This document shows, one piece after another, positions 35,303 through 45,169 of a DNA stretch of 64,000 nt (positions within the stretch are counted from its first letter, which is position 1; every line of letters begins with the position of its first letter). The DNA is from Saccharopolyspora rectivirgula DSM 43747. GTDB lineage: Bacteria; Actinomycetota; Actinomycetes; Mycobacteriales; Pseudonocardiaceae. The translations under genes were made by a program, and so were the position numbers. The stretch covers positions 1-64,000 of the forward strand of contig NZ_AYJW01000004.1 of assembly GCF_000497205.1 (NCBI RefSeq), written 5' to 3'. Under the pieces are notes generated by a model that saw nothing but the letters and a program-made list of their open reading frames with translations, searched no databases and had not been told where the DNA came from.

Positions 35303-35679
35303 TGGTCGCTCCTCGCTTCGGAGTCAGGTGCCTGTAGCGCGATCGGATGATCGCTCACAGTGGACGCCCTGGCGCAGTGGCCATGCGGTCCCGAGTAGAC
35401 ACGTTGTTGCTGGTAGCGGCGTTGTCCCTGGGTGCGGCCGCAGTCAGCGCGCCGGGTGAGGGGACCTCCGCCCGGCCCGTTCCGGTCCGGGTGCTGCGCT
35501 GCGCCGAAACAGTCCGCATGTCGGGGAGTCTGCCAGCACTCGGCAGCATTCGACCAGCGCACAGCGACACGAGTTGATCGGTTCGGTTTCGTCAGGGCCA
35601 CGGGATGAGGGACAATAGGGGGTAGACCCGAGCTGGTTGTGGCGACCAGTGGGGCAAGAGTTCACGGAGGGAGCACGCT
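35303..35679. other. Gap with a possible small secreted peptide ORF
   Basis: 377 bases between divergent genes. A plus-strand ORF at 35383-35577 (64 residues) begins MRSRVDTLLLVAALSLGAAA, like a signal peptide, then a low-complexity tail; it lacks a ribosome site, so it is doubtful. GACAAT (about 35610) may be a -10 for the DUF3117 gene, whose own ribosome site GGAGGGAG is clear. Confidence 0.3.
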
Positions 35680-35847
35680 ATGGCGGCCATGAAGCCCCGG
35701 ACCGGTGACGGTCCCCTCGAGGTGACTAAGGAGGGACGCGGCGTTGTGATGCGTGTCCCGCTCGAGGGCGGCGGGCGGCTCGTCGTGGAAATGTCGGTCG
35801 AGGAGGCTAAGAACCTGGGCGACGCCCTGCAGTCGGCCACCGACTGA
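35680..35847 (+). CDS. DUF3117 protein
   Basis: 55 residues: MAAMKPRTGDGPLEVTKEG, then GRGVVMRVPLEGGGRLVVEM and SVEEAKNLGDALQSATD. This is the small actinobacterial DUF3117 family, nearly invariant across the phylum (Rv1211 type). A strand-rich body with one helix; function unknown. GGAGGGAG lies 6 bases before ATG. Its close relatives sit between tag and glycogen genes in mycobacteria; the glycogen genes are absent here. Confidence 0.92.
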   Translation: MAAMKPRTGDGPLEVTKEGRGVVMRVPLEGGGRLVVEMSVEEAKNLGDALQSATD

Positions 35848-36030
35848 GGCCGCTGACCGGTGACCGGGGTATCTGGCGTACCGGTGCCAGTGCGACAACT
35901 CGACATGGCCAGCGGCACTGGAGGACGGATGTCCGCTGCCGCGCGGCTGGCCCCGGCGTTTCGACGTCGGGGTCGTTGTCGGCGTACATGATCTGACAGG
36001 GACCCGCTAGCCCAGCAGGAAGGTCGTTTC

Positions 36031-37611
36031 GTGTCCAGTGGTTCTGTGTTCCGTTCCGCCCGCTCAGCCCACGGGACGGACCCGGCACTGCCGGTGATTC
36101 CAACGTCACTGCCCGAAATGGACGTTGTCGGGAAGTGGCGTGACGGAGTGCCCGGAGCTGTCGCCGTCTTCGAAGGCGAGTCCGGGCCCGATCTGGCGGC
36201 TGCCGCGGAGCGGTTCGGTGTGGACATTCCGGTGCTGGAGGCGGTGGAAGCATCGGCTTCGCCCGGAGCGGTCCGCGGTGTTCCACTGCCGAACGGCCGG
36301 TTCGGTTGGGTCGTGGGTGTTGGTTCCGGTAGGCCGGACCAGTGGCGAACCGCTGGTGCTGCCCTGGCTCGCGCGGTCCACGAACGCCTCGGTGACAGCG
36401 ACGACGGTGAAACCGAGTTCGGTGACCTCGGGGAAGCTCCCGAATGGGACTACCTGCAGGTCCAGCTGCCCGCTGAGGCGAGCTCAGGTTTGGTTTCCTC
36501 GCTGACGCTAGGACTGGCGCTTGGCGGTTACCGGTTCCGGGTGACCGCCAAGCCGGTCCCGCCCCGATTGCGGAAGGTCCTGCTGGTTCCCGCCTCGGAG
36601 GGGGCGGAGGACGAGTTGCGGGAGCAGGTCCGCCTCTCCCGGGAGTGGGCGGCCGCCACCGCGCTCGCCCGCGACCTGGCCAACGCCCCGTCGAACGTCA
36701 AGGACCCGGCCTGGTTGGCCGGTACCGCCGCGGAACTGGCCGGTTCCGTTCCGGGGCTCAAGGCCACGGTGCGCAACGAGAAGTGGTTGGCCGAGCACGG
36801 GTTCGGCGGGATCCTCGCGGTCGGTGGCGGGTCTTCCCGGCCCCCTGCCCTGCTGGAGCTCAGCTACCAGCCGGAGAACGCCGAGGGCCCGCACCTGGTG
36901 CTGGTCGGGAAGGGCATCACCTTCGACACCGGCGGCATATCGCTGAAGCCGGCCGACGGCATGCACCTGATGCGCACCGACATGTCCGGTGGGGCCGCGG
37001 TGATCGGTGCTCTGCTGTCGATCGCCCGGCTGGAACTCCCGATCCGGGTGACCGGTCTGGTGCCGTGCGCGGAGAACCACGTCTCCGGCAGCGCGTACCG
37101 TCCCGGTGACGTGGTCCGCCACTACGGCGGCAAGACCACCGAGGTGGCCAACACCGACGCCGAGGGGCGGATGGTGCTGGCCGACGCCCTGGCCTACGCG
37201 GCGGAGGAGTTCAACCCCGACGTGCTCGTCGACGTGGCCACGTTGACCGGGGCGATGAAGGTGGCCCTCGGACTGCGCACCGGCGGGGTGTTCGCCTCCG
37301 AGTCCGACCTGGCCGACCGGCTGTGCCGGGCGGGCGAGCAGGTCGGCGAGGCGTGGTGGCGGATGCCGCTGCTGGAGGACCACGTCGAGGACGTCAAGGG
37401 CGAACTCGCCGACCTCAAGCAGGCGCCGCCCGGCCCCGGTGGCGTGACCGCCGCCCTGTTCCTGCGGGAGTTCACCGGTGGCCTGCCGTGGGCGCACCTG
37501 GACATCGCCGGTCCGGCCCGGGCGGAGAAGAACTACGCCGAAGTCGTCGCCGGTGGCACGGGCTTCGCCGCCCGCAGCCTGGTGGCCCTGGCGGCCGGTT
37601 TGGTCGACTGA
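36031..37611 (+). CDS. pepA: Leucyl aminopeptidase (M17)
   Basis: 526 residues. N-terminal macro-like domain to about 200, then the catalytic half with the two-metal motifs GKGITFDTGGISLKPADGMH, DMSGGAAVIGALL, ENHVSGSAYRPGDV and NTDAEGRMVLADAL. Cuts N-terminal residues from peptides; broad use in protein turnover. GTG start with AGGAAGG 8 bases upstream. No neighbour gene suggests a special substrate. Confidence 0.94.
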   Translation: MSSGSVFRSARSAHGTDPALPVIPTSLPEMDVVGKWRDGVPGAVAVFEGESGPDLAAAAERFGVDIPVLEAVEASASPGAVRGVPLPNGRFGWVVGVGSGRPDQWRTAGAALARAVHERLGDSDDGETEFGDLGEAPEWDYLQVQLPAEASSGLVSSLTLGLALGGYRFRVTAKPVPPRLRKVLLVPASEGAEDELREQVRLSREWAAATALARDLANAPSNVKDPAWLAGTAAELAGSVPGLKATVRNEKWLAEHGFGGILAVGGGSSRPPALLELSYQPENAEGPHLVLVGKGITFDTGGISLKPADGMHLMRTDMSGGAAVIGALLSIARLELPIRVTGLVPCAENHVSGSAYRPGDVVRHYGGKTTEVANTDAEGRMVLADALAYAAEEFNPDVLVDVATLTGAMKVALGLRTGGVFASESDLADRLCRAGEQVGEAWWRMPLLEDHVEDVKGELADLKQAPPGPGGVTAALFLREFTGGLPWAHLDIAGPARAEKNYAEVVAGGTGFAARSLVALAAGLVD

Positions 37612-37674
37612 GGACTCGCGGCCCGCCGCACCCGGCGGCGTGCTGCGTCACATGCCTGCTGGGCCACAACCGCG

Positions 37675-37703
37675 TTGGCGATGTATTTAGCTTTGCTTAC
37701 GGT
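37675..37703 (+). promoter_or_regulatory. Promoter of the MFS gene
   Basis: TTGGCG (37675-37680), 17 bases, TACGGT (37698-37703). The predicted start point coincides with the GTG at 37710, six bases on, so the transcript is likely leaderless. Confidence 0.55.
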
Positions 37704-37709
37704 TGGCTG

Positions 37710-38933
37710 GTGTACCCGGTCAGCAAAGCTCGCGTCCGCAGGATCCGGCTCGCTCTGCTGCTAGGGGCGCTCGCCCTGTTCGCGCTGCTGTACGCGCCGC
37801 AGCCGGTGCTGCCGCAGCTTGCTGACAGCTTCGCCCTCAGCCCCGCGACCGCCGCGCTGCTGGTCTCGGCCGCCACCTTGGGGCTCGCCGTGTCCGCGAT
37901 CCCGCTCGGCACCCTCTCCCAAGCCGTCGGCCGCCGCCGAGTCATGGTCACTTCCCTGCTGGCCGCCGAAGTCCTCGGCCTCGTCCTGCCGTGGGTCGGC
38001 TACTTCCCGCTGATGGTGGGGCTTCGCCTCCTGCAAGGAGCGGCGGTGGCCGGGGTGGCCGCGGTCGCAGGCGCTTACCTGGTCGAGGAGACCGGGGGCG
38101 AGCACATGGGGACCACCATGGGGCTCTACGTGGCCGGCACCACCATCGGCGGGATGACCGGCCGGCTGCTGGGCGGCATCGCCGGGGACTTCTTCGGCTG
38201 GACCGGGGGAGTGCAGGCGGTGTCCCTGCTCGGCGCGGTCTGCACGGCCCTGTTCGTGATCCTCCTGCCCGCGGAGCGCAACCACCAGCGCCAGGAGCTC
38301 AGCTGGCGGCCACTGCTGGGCGGGCTGCGCACCGCGCTCAGCGACCCGGTGCTCTACGCCCCCTACCTGGTGGCGGCGCTGGGCATGGGCTCGTTCGTGA
38401 CCGTGTACAACGTGCTGAGCTTCCGGTTGAGCGCCCCGCCGCTGCTGGTGCCGCCGGCGTTGGCGGCGCTGGCCTTCCTCGCCTACGCGGCCGGGACCGT
38501 CACCTCGGCCATCGGTGGGAGGGCCGCCGACCGCTGGGGCCGCACCCGGGTGCTGCTCACCGGAATCGCGATCAGCGCGGTCGGGCTGTGCGCGATGCTG
38601 CCGGACGACCTGGTGTCGATCCTCGTCGGCCTGGTGGTGTTCACCGGCGGGTTCTTCGCCGCCCACTCGGTGGCCAGCGGCTGGGTCGGGGCGCGGGCCA
38701 CGGCCTCCTCCCGCGGTCAGGCGACCGCGCTCTACCAGTTCGCCTACTACGGCGGCAGCAGCGCCGGCGGGCTGGTGGGCAGCGCGGCGTTCGGCGCGTG
38801 GGGTTGGCCGGGCATGACGGCGCTGCTGTGCTGCTGGCTCGCGATGGCGGCGTTCGGGGTGTGGCTGGCCCGGCACGCCGCGGCCGAGCGGTCACCGGAG
38901 GCGGAGGAGGCTCAGGTCGCGTCCGGGTCGTAG
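37710..38933 (+). CDS. MFS transporter
   Basis: 407 residues, about 12 membrane helices. Motif A-like loop [13 protein letters not shown] between helices 2 and 3, and [14 protein letters not shown] in the second half. Resembles drug/sugar-efflux members of the YnfM/AraJ group ([17 protein letters not shown]). Direction and substrate are unknown. GTG selected from promoter spacing. The 3' end overlaps the convergent tatB by 22 bases. Confidence 0.87.
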   Translation: MYPVSKARVRRIRLALLLGALALFALLYAPQPVLPQLADSFALSPATAALLVSAATLGLAVSAIPLGTLSQAVGRRRVMVTSLLAAEVLGLVLPWVGYFPLMVGLRLLQGAAVAGVAAVAGAYLVEETGGEHMGTTMGLYVAGTTIGGMTGRLLGGIAGDFFGWTGGVQAVSLLGAVCTALFVILLPAERNHQRQELSWRPLLGGLRTALSDPVLYAPYLVAALGMGSFVTVYNVLSFRLSAPPLLVPPALAALAFLAYAAGTVTSAIGGRAADRWGRTRVLLTGIAISAVGLCAMLPDDLVSILVGLVVFTGGFFAAHSVASGWVGARATASSRGQATALYQFAYYGGSSAGGLVGSAAFGAWGWPGMTALLCCWLAMAAFGVWLARHAAAERSPEAEEAQVASGS

Positions 38934-39274
38934 GGAGGCCGTTCGCCGGGGGCAAGCGGCCGCTGCTCCGGCGGCTTGCTCCGCTGGGGCGCGGCTGAAC
39001 TGCTGGAGTCGTCCTCCAACAGGTGCTTGCGGACCGCGGTGCGGGGGTTGAAGTTGCGGATCTCCTGCAGGTCTTCCAGCGGCTTGCGCAGGTCCTCGAA
39101 ATCCGGGCCGAGTTCGGAGCGGATCTGTTCCCGAGCCCCGGTCACGTACTCCTTGATCTGCCGGATCGTGCGGCCCAACCAGGCGGCCCCCTCCGGCAGG
39201 CGTTCCGGACCGAGGACGAACAAGCCGACGACCGCGAGGACGAGTATCTCCGCCCAGCCGATGTTTTCGAACAC
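38912..39274 (-). CDS. tatB: Sec-independent protein translocase TatB
   Basis: 120 residues. Begins [28 protein letters not shown]: the short TatA/B membrane helix, FGPERLP-like hinge, then an amphipathic helix ([13 protein letters not shown]) and a long charged cytoplasmic part. Recognises twin-arginine signal peptides with TatC. GTG with CGGAGG 5 bases upstream; the longer in-frame reading is not TatB-like. Placed after htrA as in mycobacteria, suggesting envelope-stress control. Confidence 0.92.
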   Translation of the reverse strand: MFENIGWAEILVLAVVGLFVLGPERLPEGAAWLGRTIRQIKEYVTGAREQIRSELGPDFEDLRKPLEDLQEIRNFNPRTAVRKHLLEDDSSSSAAPQRSKPPEQRPLAPGERPPYDPDAT

Positions 39275-39392
39275 CTCGACCTCCGAGTCCTCGCCGGCAA
39301 TGAGGCAGCGGCCGACTGCCTCCACCAGGGTACCGGCCGGGTGAGCGGGACCAGAGCGGGAACAGCTCACGCCGTCCCGCCCGCTCCCGCGG

Positions 39393-41015
39393 CTACTGGA
39401 GCGTGACGTCCAGCACCAGTTCGCGTCCTTGCCGCACCAGCGTGACCGGGACGCGCTCGCCCACCCGGTGCCGGTCCACGGCGACGATCAGCTCGTCGGC
39501 GCTGCGCACCTGGCGGTCGCCGACCTTGATGATCACGTCGCCTTCCGCGATCCCGGCCTTCGCCGCCGCGCTGCCGTCCCGCACGTTCTGCACCTGGGCG
39601 CCGTCGGAGAGCCCGTCGGTCACCGACTTGGCGTTGACCCCCAGGTCCGCGTGCCGCACCTGACCGGTGCGGATGAGCTCTTCCGCTATCCGGCGCACGT
39701 CGTCGATCGGGATCGCGAACCCCAGGCCGATCGAACCGCCCTCGCCCTCGGCTCCGAGGGTGCGGATGGCGCTGTTGATGCCGATCACCGCGCCGGTGGA
39801 GTCCACGAGGGCACCACCGGAGTTGCCGGGGTTGATCGCCGCGTCGGTCTGGATCGCGTCGATGACCGCGTTGGTGTCGGTGCCCTGCCCGGCCAGCCGC
39901 ACCGGCCGGTGCACGGAACTGACGATCCCGGTGGTGACCGTGCTGGCCAGGCCGAGCGGGGAACCGATGGCGATCACTTCGTCGCCCACCGACAAGCTGT
40001 CGGAGTCCCCAAGCTGCGCCACGGTGGGGTTGGCGACCTCGACCTTCAGCACCGCCAGGTCGGTCTTCGGGTCGCGCCCGACGATGCGGGCAGGTGCCCT
40101 GGTTCCGTCGTGGAAGACGGTGAAGACTTCCGCGTTCGGGGTGTCGGCGGCCATGGAGACCACGTGGTTGTTGGTGACCACGTAGCCGTTGCCGTCGATG
40201 ACCACCCCCGACCCGGTGCCGCCCTGCGCGCCGATGCGGACCTCCACCGACACCACGGCGGGCACCACGCGCTGCGCGACCGCCGCCGCGTTGGTCTGCG
40301 GACGGTTCGGGTTCGGCTCCACCTCGGCCAACGTCACATTGGGGTTGACCAGCGGGTTGCCCTCCTCGGCGGTGATCCGGCCGAGGAACCCTCCCGCCGC
40401 GCCGATCAGCAGCGCGACCGCGCCCAGGGCAGCCAGCGCCCGCGGGTGAACCCGCCGGCCGAACAACACTTCCCGGGCGCTCAGCAACGGACCCCGCTCG
40501 GCGGGCTCGGCGTCCTCGGTCCGGTCTTCGGAGTAGAACGGCGGGCCGAGCACAGCTGGTGCCGCCGGATCCCGCCACGGGTCGGTTTCGTCGCCGTCCA
40601 GCAGGACCGGCTCAGCGGCGGGGCTGTTCTCGGGAGGGCGTTCACCGGGCGCTCGCTGCAGCGTTTCGGTGCTGCCGGGAGGTCGGCTGAAGGCTTGCGC
40701 GAGCGCTTCGGGAGGTGGTGGGGCGCTCTCGGCGTTGCGGGGGAGTTGGACGTGGTTGGCGGGGCGGGCGAAACTGCCGCTCACACCGCTCGGGCGGCTG
40801 AACACCGCTTCTTGCGCCGGGTCCACCGCGGGCCGCTGGATCGGCTTCGGAGCCAGCCGGGGCGGCTCCTGGTCGGTGGCGTGGGAAGCGGCCGGCACGC
40901 CCTTGCCGGACGCTTGACGCTGCCACGGATGCACGACGTCATCACCGGACGCGGCCGGTCCTCGGCGTCCGTTCGGTTCGCGGCCCAGTGCGGGCTCTTC
41001 TGGTTCCTGGCTCAT
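39393..41015 (-). CDS. htrA: Membrane-anchored HtrA-type serine protease
   Basis: 540 residues. Cytoplasmic proline-rich N-terminus of about 190 residues, one membrane helix at 193-212, S1C protease domain with triad H284 (TNNHVV), D319 ([11 protein letters not shown]) and S399 (NPGNSGGAL), and a C-terminal PDZ domain from about 445 ([17 protein letters not shown]). Degrades misfolded proteins outside the membrane, and in mycobacteria its locus is tied to SigE/RseA. GGGGAG before ATG. 139 bases downstream of rseA; could be cotranscribed. Confidence 0.94.
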   Translation of the reverse strand: MSQEPEEPALGREPNGRRGPAASGDDVVHPWQRQASGKGVPAASHATDQEPPRLAPKPIQRPAVDPAQEAVFSRPSGVSGSFARPANHVQLPRNAESAPPPPEALAQAFSRPPGSTETLQRAPGERPPENSPAAEPVLLDGDETDPWRDPAAPAVLGPPFYSEDRTEDAEPAERGPLLSAREVLFGRRVHPRALAALGAVALLIGAAGGFLGRITAEEGNPLVNPNVTLAEVEPNPNRPQTNAAAVAQRVVPAVVSVEVRIGAQGGTGSGVVIDGNGYVVTNNHVVSMAADTPNAEVFTVFHDGTRAPARIVGRDPKTDLAVLKVEVANPTVAQLGDSDSLSVGDEVIAIGSPLGLASTVTTGIVSSVHRPVRLAGQGTDTNAVIDAIQTDAAINPGNSGGALVDSTGAVIGINSAIRTLGAEGEGGSIGLGFAIPIDDVRRIAEELIRTGQVRHADLGVNAKSVTDGLSDGAQVQNVRDGSAAAKAGIAEGDVIIKVGDRQVRSADELIVAVDRHRVGERVPVTLVRQGRELVLDVTLQ

Positions 41016-41154
41016 CGCTCCCCGGGCAAGCGGTCGAACTCGTCACCTTGAGTGGATCACACGACCGGTGCGCTCGCGTCACCGGCGTGGAGTCCGGCTG
41101 CCCTCAATCCTGCCCGGTGGCCGGTGAAGTCCGTGTGGGAACCGCGTGCTGCGA

Positions 41155-41859
41155 TCAAGGGGTTGTCGGGACCGGAGCTCCCGGGGCCGGCAGCGAGCTC
41201 GACGCGGTCACCGGAGCCTCCGTGGAGGGAGTGGCTTCCGGCGGCGCGGAGGTGCCGGTCGAGGCGGGCAGCACCGTGTTGTTCGGCGGCCCGGCCGGAC
41301 GCGGGGCGACCGGGGCGTCGTCCTTGTCCCCGGCGGGCAGGTTGATGAACGCCAACGCCCCCAGCACCAGGCCGGAGAACACCACACCCGCACCCTGCCT
41401 GGTGCGTCGGGTGAAGTGCCGGGACCCCCGCTGCGTCCGGCGGGGGCTACCGGAAAAAGGGGCGGAGCTGCCAAGCGGCTGCTGGCCGCCCCCCAGCGGG
41501 GTGCTCGACCCCAGCGTCGGACCGCTGCCGAAGACCGGGCGGTCGGTGCGGTTGATCGTCACCAGTTGGCCGTCTTCGGTGAAGGCCAGGCCGTCGGGCT
41601 GGCCGGGCAGTTCAGCGGTGGTCGGAATCGCCTGCAGGGCTTGCAGCAGGCGAGGCGAGATGGACGGGGTTTCCGCCGCCCGGACCGCGGCCCGGGCCTG
41701 GCGCTGCGCGGCGGCGTCCGCCGCGCACGCGGGGCAACGGGCAAGATGAGCAGCTGCGCGATCGTGCGCGTTCGGACTGAGCTCTCCGTCGACGAAAGCT
41801 ACGATCGCATCCAGCGCGAGGTGCTGCTCAGGCAGCCGCCACCCACGCAGAACCGTCAT
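41155..41859 (-). CDS. rseA: Anti-sigma factor RseA type (zinc-associated)
   Basis: 234 residues. ZAS motif [12 protein letters not shown] with H38, C42, C45; single membrane helix near 165-182 ([17 protein letters not shown]); then an extracellular proline/alanine/threonine tail. It should hold SigE inactive until redox or phosphorylation signals release it. ATG overlaps the sigE stop as ATGA. Longer upstream frame overlaps sigE and is a shadow. Confidence 0.9.
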   Translation of the reverse strand: MTVLRGWRLPEQHLALDAIVAFVDGELSPNAHDRAAAHLARCPACAADAAAQRQARAAVRAAETPSISPRLLQALQAIPTTAELPGQPDGLAFTEDGQLVTINRTDRPVFGSGPTLGSSTPLGGGQQPLGSSAPFSGSPRRTQRGSRHFTRRTRQGAGVVFSGLVLGALAFINLPAGDKDDAPVAPRPAGPPNNTVLPASTGTSAPPEATPSTEAPVTASSSLPAPGAPVPTTP

Positions 41860-42452
41860 TCGCTGAACCTCCTGGCGTGCTTCCGACGCGTTTCCAACGC
41901 TGCCTTGAGCATCTGGCGACCGCGGTGAATTCGGCTGCGCACAGTGCCCAGCTTCACCCCCAGTGTGGCACCGATTTCTTCGTACGACAGGCCCTCCACG
42001 TCGCAGAGCACCACCGCTGCCCGGAATTCCGGGGGCAGCTCGTCCAGCGCTGCCTGCAGATCCGGGTCCAAGTGGGTGTCGTGGTAGACCTGCTCGGGGC
42101 TCGGGCCTCCGCCCGGCAACCGGTCGGTGTCCTCGGGAAGGCCTTCCATCCGCAGCCGGGCCCGCCGGCGTGCCATGTCCAGGAAGAGGTTCGTGGTGAT
42201 GCGGTGCAGCCAGCCCTCGAACGTTCCGGGTTTGTAGGAGGCCAAGGACCGGAAGACGCGGATGAAGGTCTCCTGGGTGAGGTCCTCGGCGTCGTGCTGG
42301 TTGCCGGTCAACCGGTACGCCAGCCGGTAGACCCGGTCGGCGTGCTGTCGAACCACCTCGTCCCACGTCGGCGGAGTCCAGCCGACGTGTTCGGGGGACG
42401 GAGCGGTGGTCTGCTGTGTGTTCGGCGCCACACTAGCTGGCTTGTCTGCCAT
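41856..42452 (-). CDS. sigE: ECF RNA polymerase sigma factor SigE
   Basis: 198 residues. Region 2: [30 protein letters not shown] and [17 protein letters not shown]; region 4: [20 protein letters not shown] and [24 protein letters not shown]. Responds to envelope stress. ATG at 42452 (MADKPASV) is preferred; the GTG five codons earlier lies directly against AGGAG and is unlikely. Divergent O-methyltransferase gene on the other side, as in mycobacteria (Rv1220c/sigE). Confidence 0.93.
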   Translation of the reverse strand: MADKPASVAPNTQQTTAPSPEHVGWTPPTWDEVVRQHADRVYRLAYRLTGNQHDAEDLTQETFIRVFRSLASYKPGTFEGWLHRITTNLFLDMARRRARLRMEGLPEDTDRLPGGGPSPEQVYHDTHLDPDLQAALDELPPEFRAAVVLCDVEGLSYEEIGATLGVKLGTVRSRIHRGRQMLKAALETRRKHARRFSE

Positions 42453-42490
42453 TGGGCGAAAAGGCACCTCCTGGTCGGTTGCACTGGTGA

Positions 42491-42516
42491 AACGTCCGCG
42501 GTGCCGCGTGAGTTCC
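42491..42516 (-). promoter_or_regulatory. Putative SigE-type ECF promoter of sigE
   Basis: On the minus strand: GGAAC (42516-42512), 17 bases, CGTT (42494-42491). This matches the ECF consensus GGAAC-N16/17-CGTT. The transcript would start about 30 bases before the sigE ATG. It implies autoregulation. Confidence 0.7.
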
Positions 42517-42711
42517 GGTGCTTCCGGTGATCGCGCTGACGTTATTCGTTTTCACCTTCAATGTCGCTCACGGACGTGAGGCCGTTATGAAATGCAGCTG
42601 AGAACTAGCTGAGAATCCGGCGGCCCCCGGCTGGCGGGCGCGGGAAACGGCCCTCTAACGATGTGGACTTGCTGCTTCCGCCCTCGCCGGGCCCCACTAG
42701 CCTTTTCCGCT

Positions 42712-43293
42712 GTGATACCTGAGACATCGGTGGGTGCTGGCCCGGTAGGTCGGGACGATACGCCAGATGCTGCGGGCGGGGAAGCCCCCGTGGGGTCGTC
42801 CCCGCTGCACGCGCTCCGCTTCCTGGCAGCCGCCGCGCAGGCGAAAGCGGTTGTCGAGATCGGCACCGGAACCGGGGAAGCAGCTCGGTGGCTGTTGGCC
42901 GGAATGGCCGAGGACGGGGTGCTGACCTCGATCGACGTGGACCCGGCAGTGCAGAGCGCCGCTCGGGAGCAGTTCGCCCAGGCGGGGATACCGCCCGCGC
43001 GGACGCGGCTGATCACCGGAGTGGCCGCGGAGATCCTCCCGCGGTTGACCGAAGGCGGCTACGACCTGGTGTCGGTGACCGCGACCGCGGACTGCGCCCA
43101 GTACCTGGAGCCGGGGCTCCGGCTGCTGCGGCCCGGCGGTGTCATCGTCTTCACCGGGGTGAGCGGACCGCACCTCACCCCGGCGCTGCAGGAGGTGCAC
43201 CGGGCGGTGGCCGCGGACGAGAACCTGGTCCCGGCGCACCTGCCCGTCGGGCCCGGCCTGCTCGCCGCCGTCAAGCGGGGCGAAGCCGAATAG
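42712..43293 (+). CDS. SAM-dependent O-methyltransferase
   Basis: 193 residues. Class I methyltransferase: VVEIGTGTGEAARWLLAGM (SAM loop), DGVLTSIDVDPAVQSAAREQF, YDLVSVTATADCAQYLEPGLRLLRPGGVIVF. Resembles the small caffeoyl-CoA/catechol OMT-like family (Rv1220c by position), though the metal-binding aspartate of that family is less clear here (SVTATA in place of FIDADK). TAGCCT (42698-42703) ends 8 bases before GTG. Substrate unknown. Confidence 0.8.
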   Translation: MIPETSVGAGPVGRDDTPDAAGGEAPVGSSPLHALRFLAAAAQAKAVVEIGTGTGEAARWLLAGMAEDGVLTSIDVDPAVQSAAREQFAQAGIPPARTRLITGVAAEILPRLTEGGYDLVSVTATADCAQYLEPGLRLLRPGGVIVFTGVSGPHLTPALQEVHRAVAADENLVPAHLPVGPGLLAAVKRGEAE

Positions 43294-43311
43294 GCCGGGC
43301 GCAACACCTCG

Positions 43312-44451
43312 TCAGGCCGGCGAGACCGACAGCAGCTTGCCGGCCAGCCCGCGAGCGCGGGTGGACAGCTTCTTGGCGATGTCGTTGAGCACGGCTGCGG
43401 CCGGTGCTTCCGGGTCCTCCAGCACCAGCGGCTCTCCGCGGTCGCCGCACTCCCGCAGCCGCGGGTCGAGCGGGACCTGGCCGAGCAGCGGCACCTCGGT
43501 GCCCATCGACCTGGACAGCGATTCGGCCACGAGCTGCCCGCCGCCGGAGCCGAAGACCTCCATCCGCTGGCCGTCGGGCAGTTCCATCCAGGACATGTTC
43601 TCCACCACGCCGGCCAGGCGCTGGCGGGTCTGCATGGCGATGGCGCCGGCCCGCTCGGCGACCTCGGCGGCCGCCTGCTGCGGCGTGGTGACCACCAGGA
43701 TCTCGGCGTTCGGGATCAGCTGCGCGGTGGAGATGGCCACGTCACCGGTGCCCGGGGGCAGGTCCAGGAGCAGGACGTCCAGGTCGCCCCAGAAGACGTC
43801 GGCGAGGAACTGCTGGAGGGCTCGGTGCAGCATGGGACCGCGCCACACCACCGGGGTGTTGCCCGGGGTGAACATGCCGATGGAGATGACCTTCACCCCG
43901 TGCGCCTGCGGCGGCATGATCATCTTCTCGACCTGGGTGGGCTTGCCCTGCGCACCCAGCATCCTGGGCACGGAGTGGCCGTAGATGTCGGCGTCGACGA
44001 CGCCGACCGACAGGCCGCGCTTGGCCATCGCGGCGGCGAGGTTGACGGTCACGCTGGACTTGCCGACACCGCCCTTGCCGGAGGCCACGCAGTAGACCCG
44101 GGTCATCGAGCCCGGTTCGGCGAACGGGATGCGCGGCTCCTCAGCGCCTCCGCGGAGCTTCTTGCGGAGTTCAGTGCGCTGCTCGTCGCTCATCACGTCG
44201 AGTTCGACGTCCACCGAGCGGACGCCGTCGACGGCCTCCACCGCGGCCTTGACCCGTTGGGTGATCGTCTCCCGCATCGGGCAGCCCTGGACGGTGAGGT
44301 ACACCCCGACCGATACGTCACCGCTGTCACCGATGGACACGTCCTTGACCATGCCCAGTTCGGTGATCGGTTTGTGGATCTCGGGGTCCTGGACTTGGCT
44401 GAGCGCCTTGCGGACCGCCTCTTCGGTGGGCGTGGACTGCGTACTGGTCAC
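43312..44451 (-). CDS. mrp: Mrp/ApbC iron-sulfur cluster carrier ATPase
   Basis: 379 residues. N-terminal DUF59/FSCA domain (VQDPEIHKPITELGMVKDVSI, GCPMRETITQRV), then the P-loop domain with deviant Walker A GKGGVGKSS, VVDADIYGHSVPRML, and LLLDLPPGTGDVAI. The CxxC pair of many Mrp proteins is absent after VENMSWMELPDG, as in other actinobacterial members. Predicted to load Fe-S clusters. GTG start; longer reading goes through the divergent regulator. Confidence 0.92.
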   Translation of the reverse strand: MTSTQSTPTEEAVRKALSQVQDPEIHKPITELGMVKDVSIGDSGDVSVGVYLTVQGCPMRETITQRVKAAVEAVDGVRSVDVELDVMSDEQRTELRKKLRGGAEEPRIPFAEPGSMTRVYCVASGKGGVGKSSVTVNLAAAMAKRGLSVGVVDADIYGHSVPRMLGAQGKPTQVEKMIMPPQAHGVKVISIGMFTPGNTPVVWRGPMLHRALQQFLADVFWGDLDVLLLDLPPGTGDVAISTAQLIPNAEILVVTTPQQAAAEVAERAGAIAMQTRQRLAGVVENMSWMELPDGQRMEVFGSGGGQLVAESLSRSMGTEVPLLGQVPLDPRLRECGDRGEPLVLEDPEAPAAAVLNDIAKKLSTRARGLAGKLLSVSPA

Positions 44452-44608
44452 GGCTAGCTGACACCGACCTTTCTGCGGATGCGCTGCAATCCCCATGCTA
44501 CGGGCTGGTAACCGGCGTCCCGTGGTGCGGGACCGCTGGTGCGCCACTACGACACCTCGGGGACGCCACTGCTCCAGATGGGTGTGCGCAACGACATAGG
44601 GGCTCTGT

Positions 44609-44636
44609 GCAATCAGTCGATTGCGTTCCGTAATAA
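44609..44636 (+). promoter_or_regulatory. Palindromic operator and -10 before the MarR gene
   Basis: GCAATC-AGTC-GATTGC (44609-44624) is a perfect 6-base inverted repeat. Seven bases on is TAATAA (44631-44636), an AT-rich -10. The start point would be near the GTG at 44645. The palindrome spans the -35 to -10 interval, a classic place for autorepression by MarR. Confidence 0.6.
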
Positions 44637-44644
44637 TCGTGATC

Positions 44645-45103
44645 GTGACTGCGACGGGCGCTGGCCGATTACCGACTCGGAGTGAGTTGCAGGCATACCG
44701 GAGCTTCCTGCGCGCGTATGCCCACGTCACCCGCTGCCTGGAAGGGGAGCTGGTAGCCAAGCAGAAATTGACCTTGCCCGCGTTCGACGTGCTGGAAGCG
44801 CTCTCGGAAGCGCCGGGCAAGCGGATGCGGATGGCCGAACTGGCCGAGGTCGTGCTGCTGTCCCGCTCGGGGATGACCAGGTTGATAGAGCGGCTGGAAC
44901 GATTGGGCCTGGTGCGCCGGGAACGGGACGACTCGGACGGCCGCGGTGTGCAAGCGGTGCTCACCGAAAGCGGTGAACGACGGCTCAACATGGCGGCGGC
45001 CACGCACCGGAACGGAGTCGCCCGGTACTTCCTCTCGGCGGCCGAAGGGGAGCTCGACTCGCTGATGCGGACGTGCCAGCGGCTGGCCGCCCGCGGCGAG
45101 TAG
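44645..45103 (+). CDS. MarR family transcriptional regulator
   Basis: 152 residues from GTG 44645 (other in-frame starts at 44621 and 44639 lie in the promoter). Winged helix: LTLPAFDVLEALSEAPGKRMRMAELAEVVLLSRSGMTRLIERLERLGLVRR, wing RERDDSDGRGVQAVLTESGERRL, with helical dimer ends. Divergent from mrp by 193 bases. Ligand unknown; both mrp and itself are possible targets. Confidence 0.87.
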   Translation: MTATGAGRLPTRSELQAYRSFLRAYAHVTRCLEGELVAKQKLTLPAFDVLEALSEAPGKRMRMAELAEVVLLSRSGMTRLIERLERLGLVRRERDDSDGRGVQAVLTESGERRLNMAAATHRNGVARYFLSAAEGELDSLMRTCQRLAARGE

Positions 45104-45110
45104 CGGTTGC

Positions 45111-45126
45111 TCCTGCCGGCCGGCAG
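45111..45126 (+). terminator. Palindrome after the MarR gene
   Basis: CCTGCCGGCCGGCAGG, a perfect 16-base palindrome starting 8 bases after the stop. It would fold with a GGCC loop. No T tract. Possible transcription end; equally near the end of the convergent DUF1003 gene. Confidence 0.45.
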
Positions 45127-45169
45127 GGGAGCTCCGCTGCTCGGGTGCGGCGGGCGAGTTCCTCCCCAG

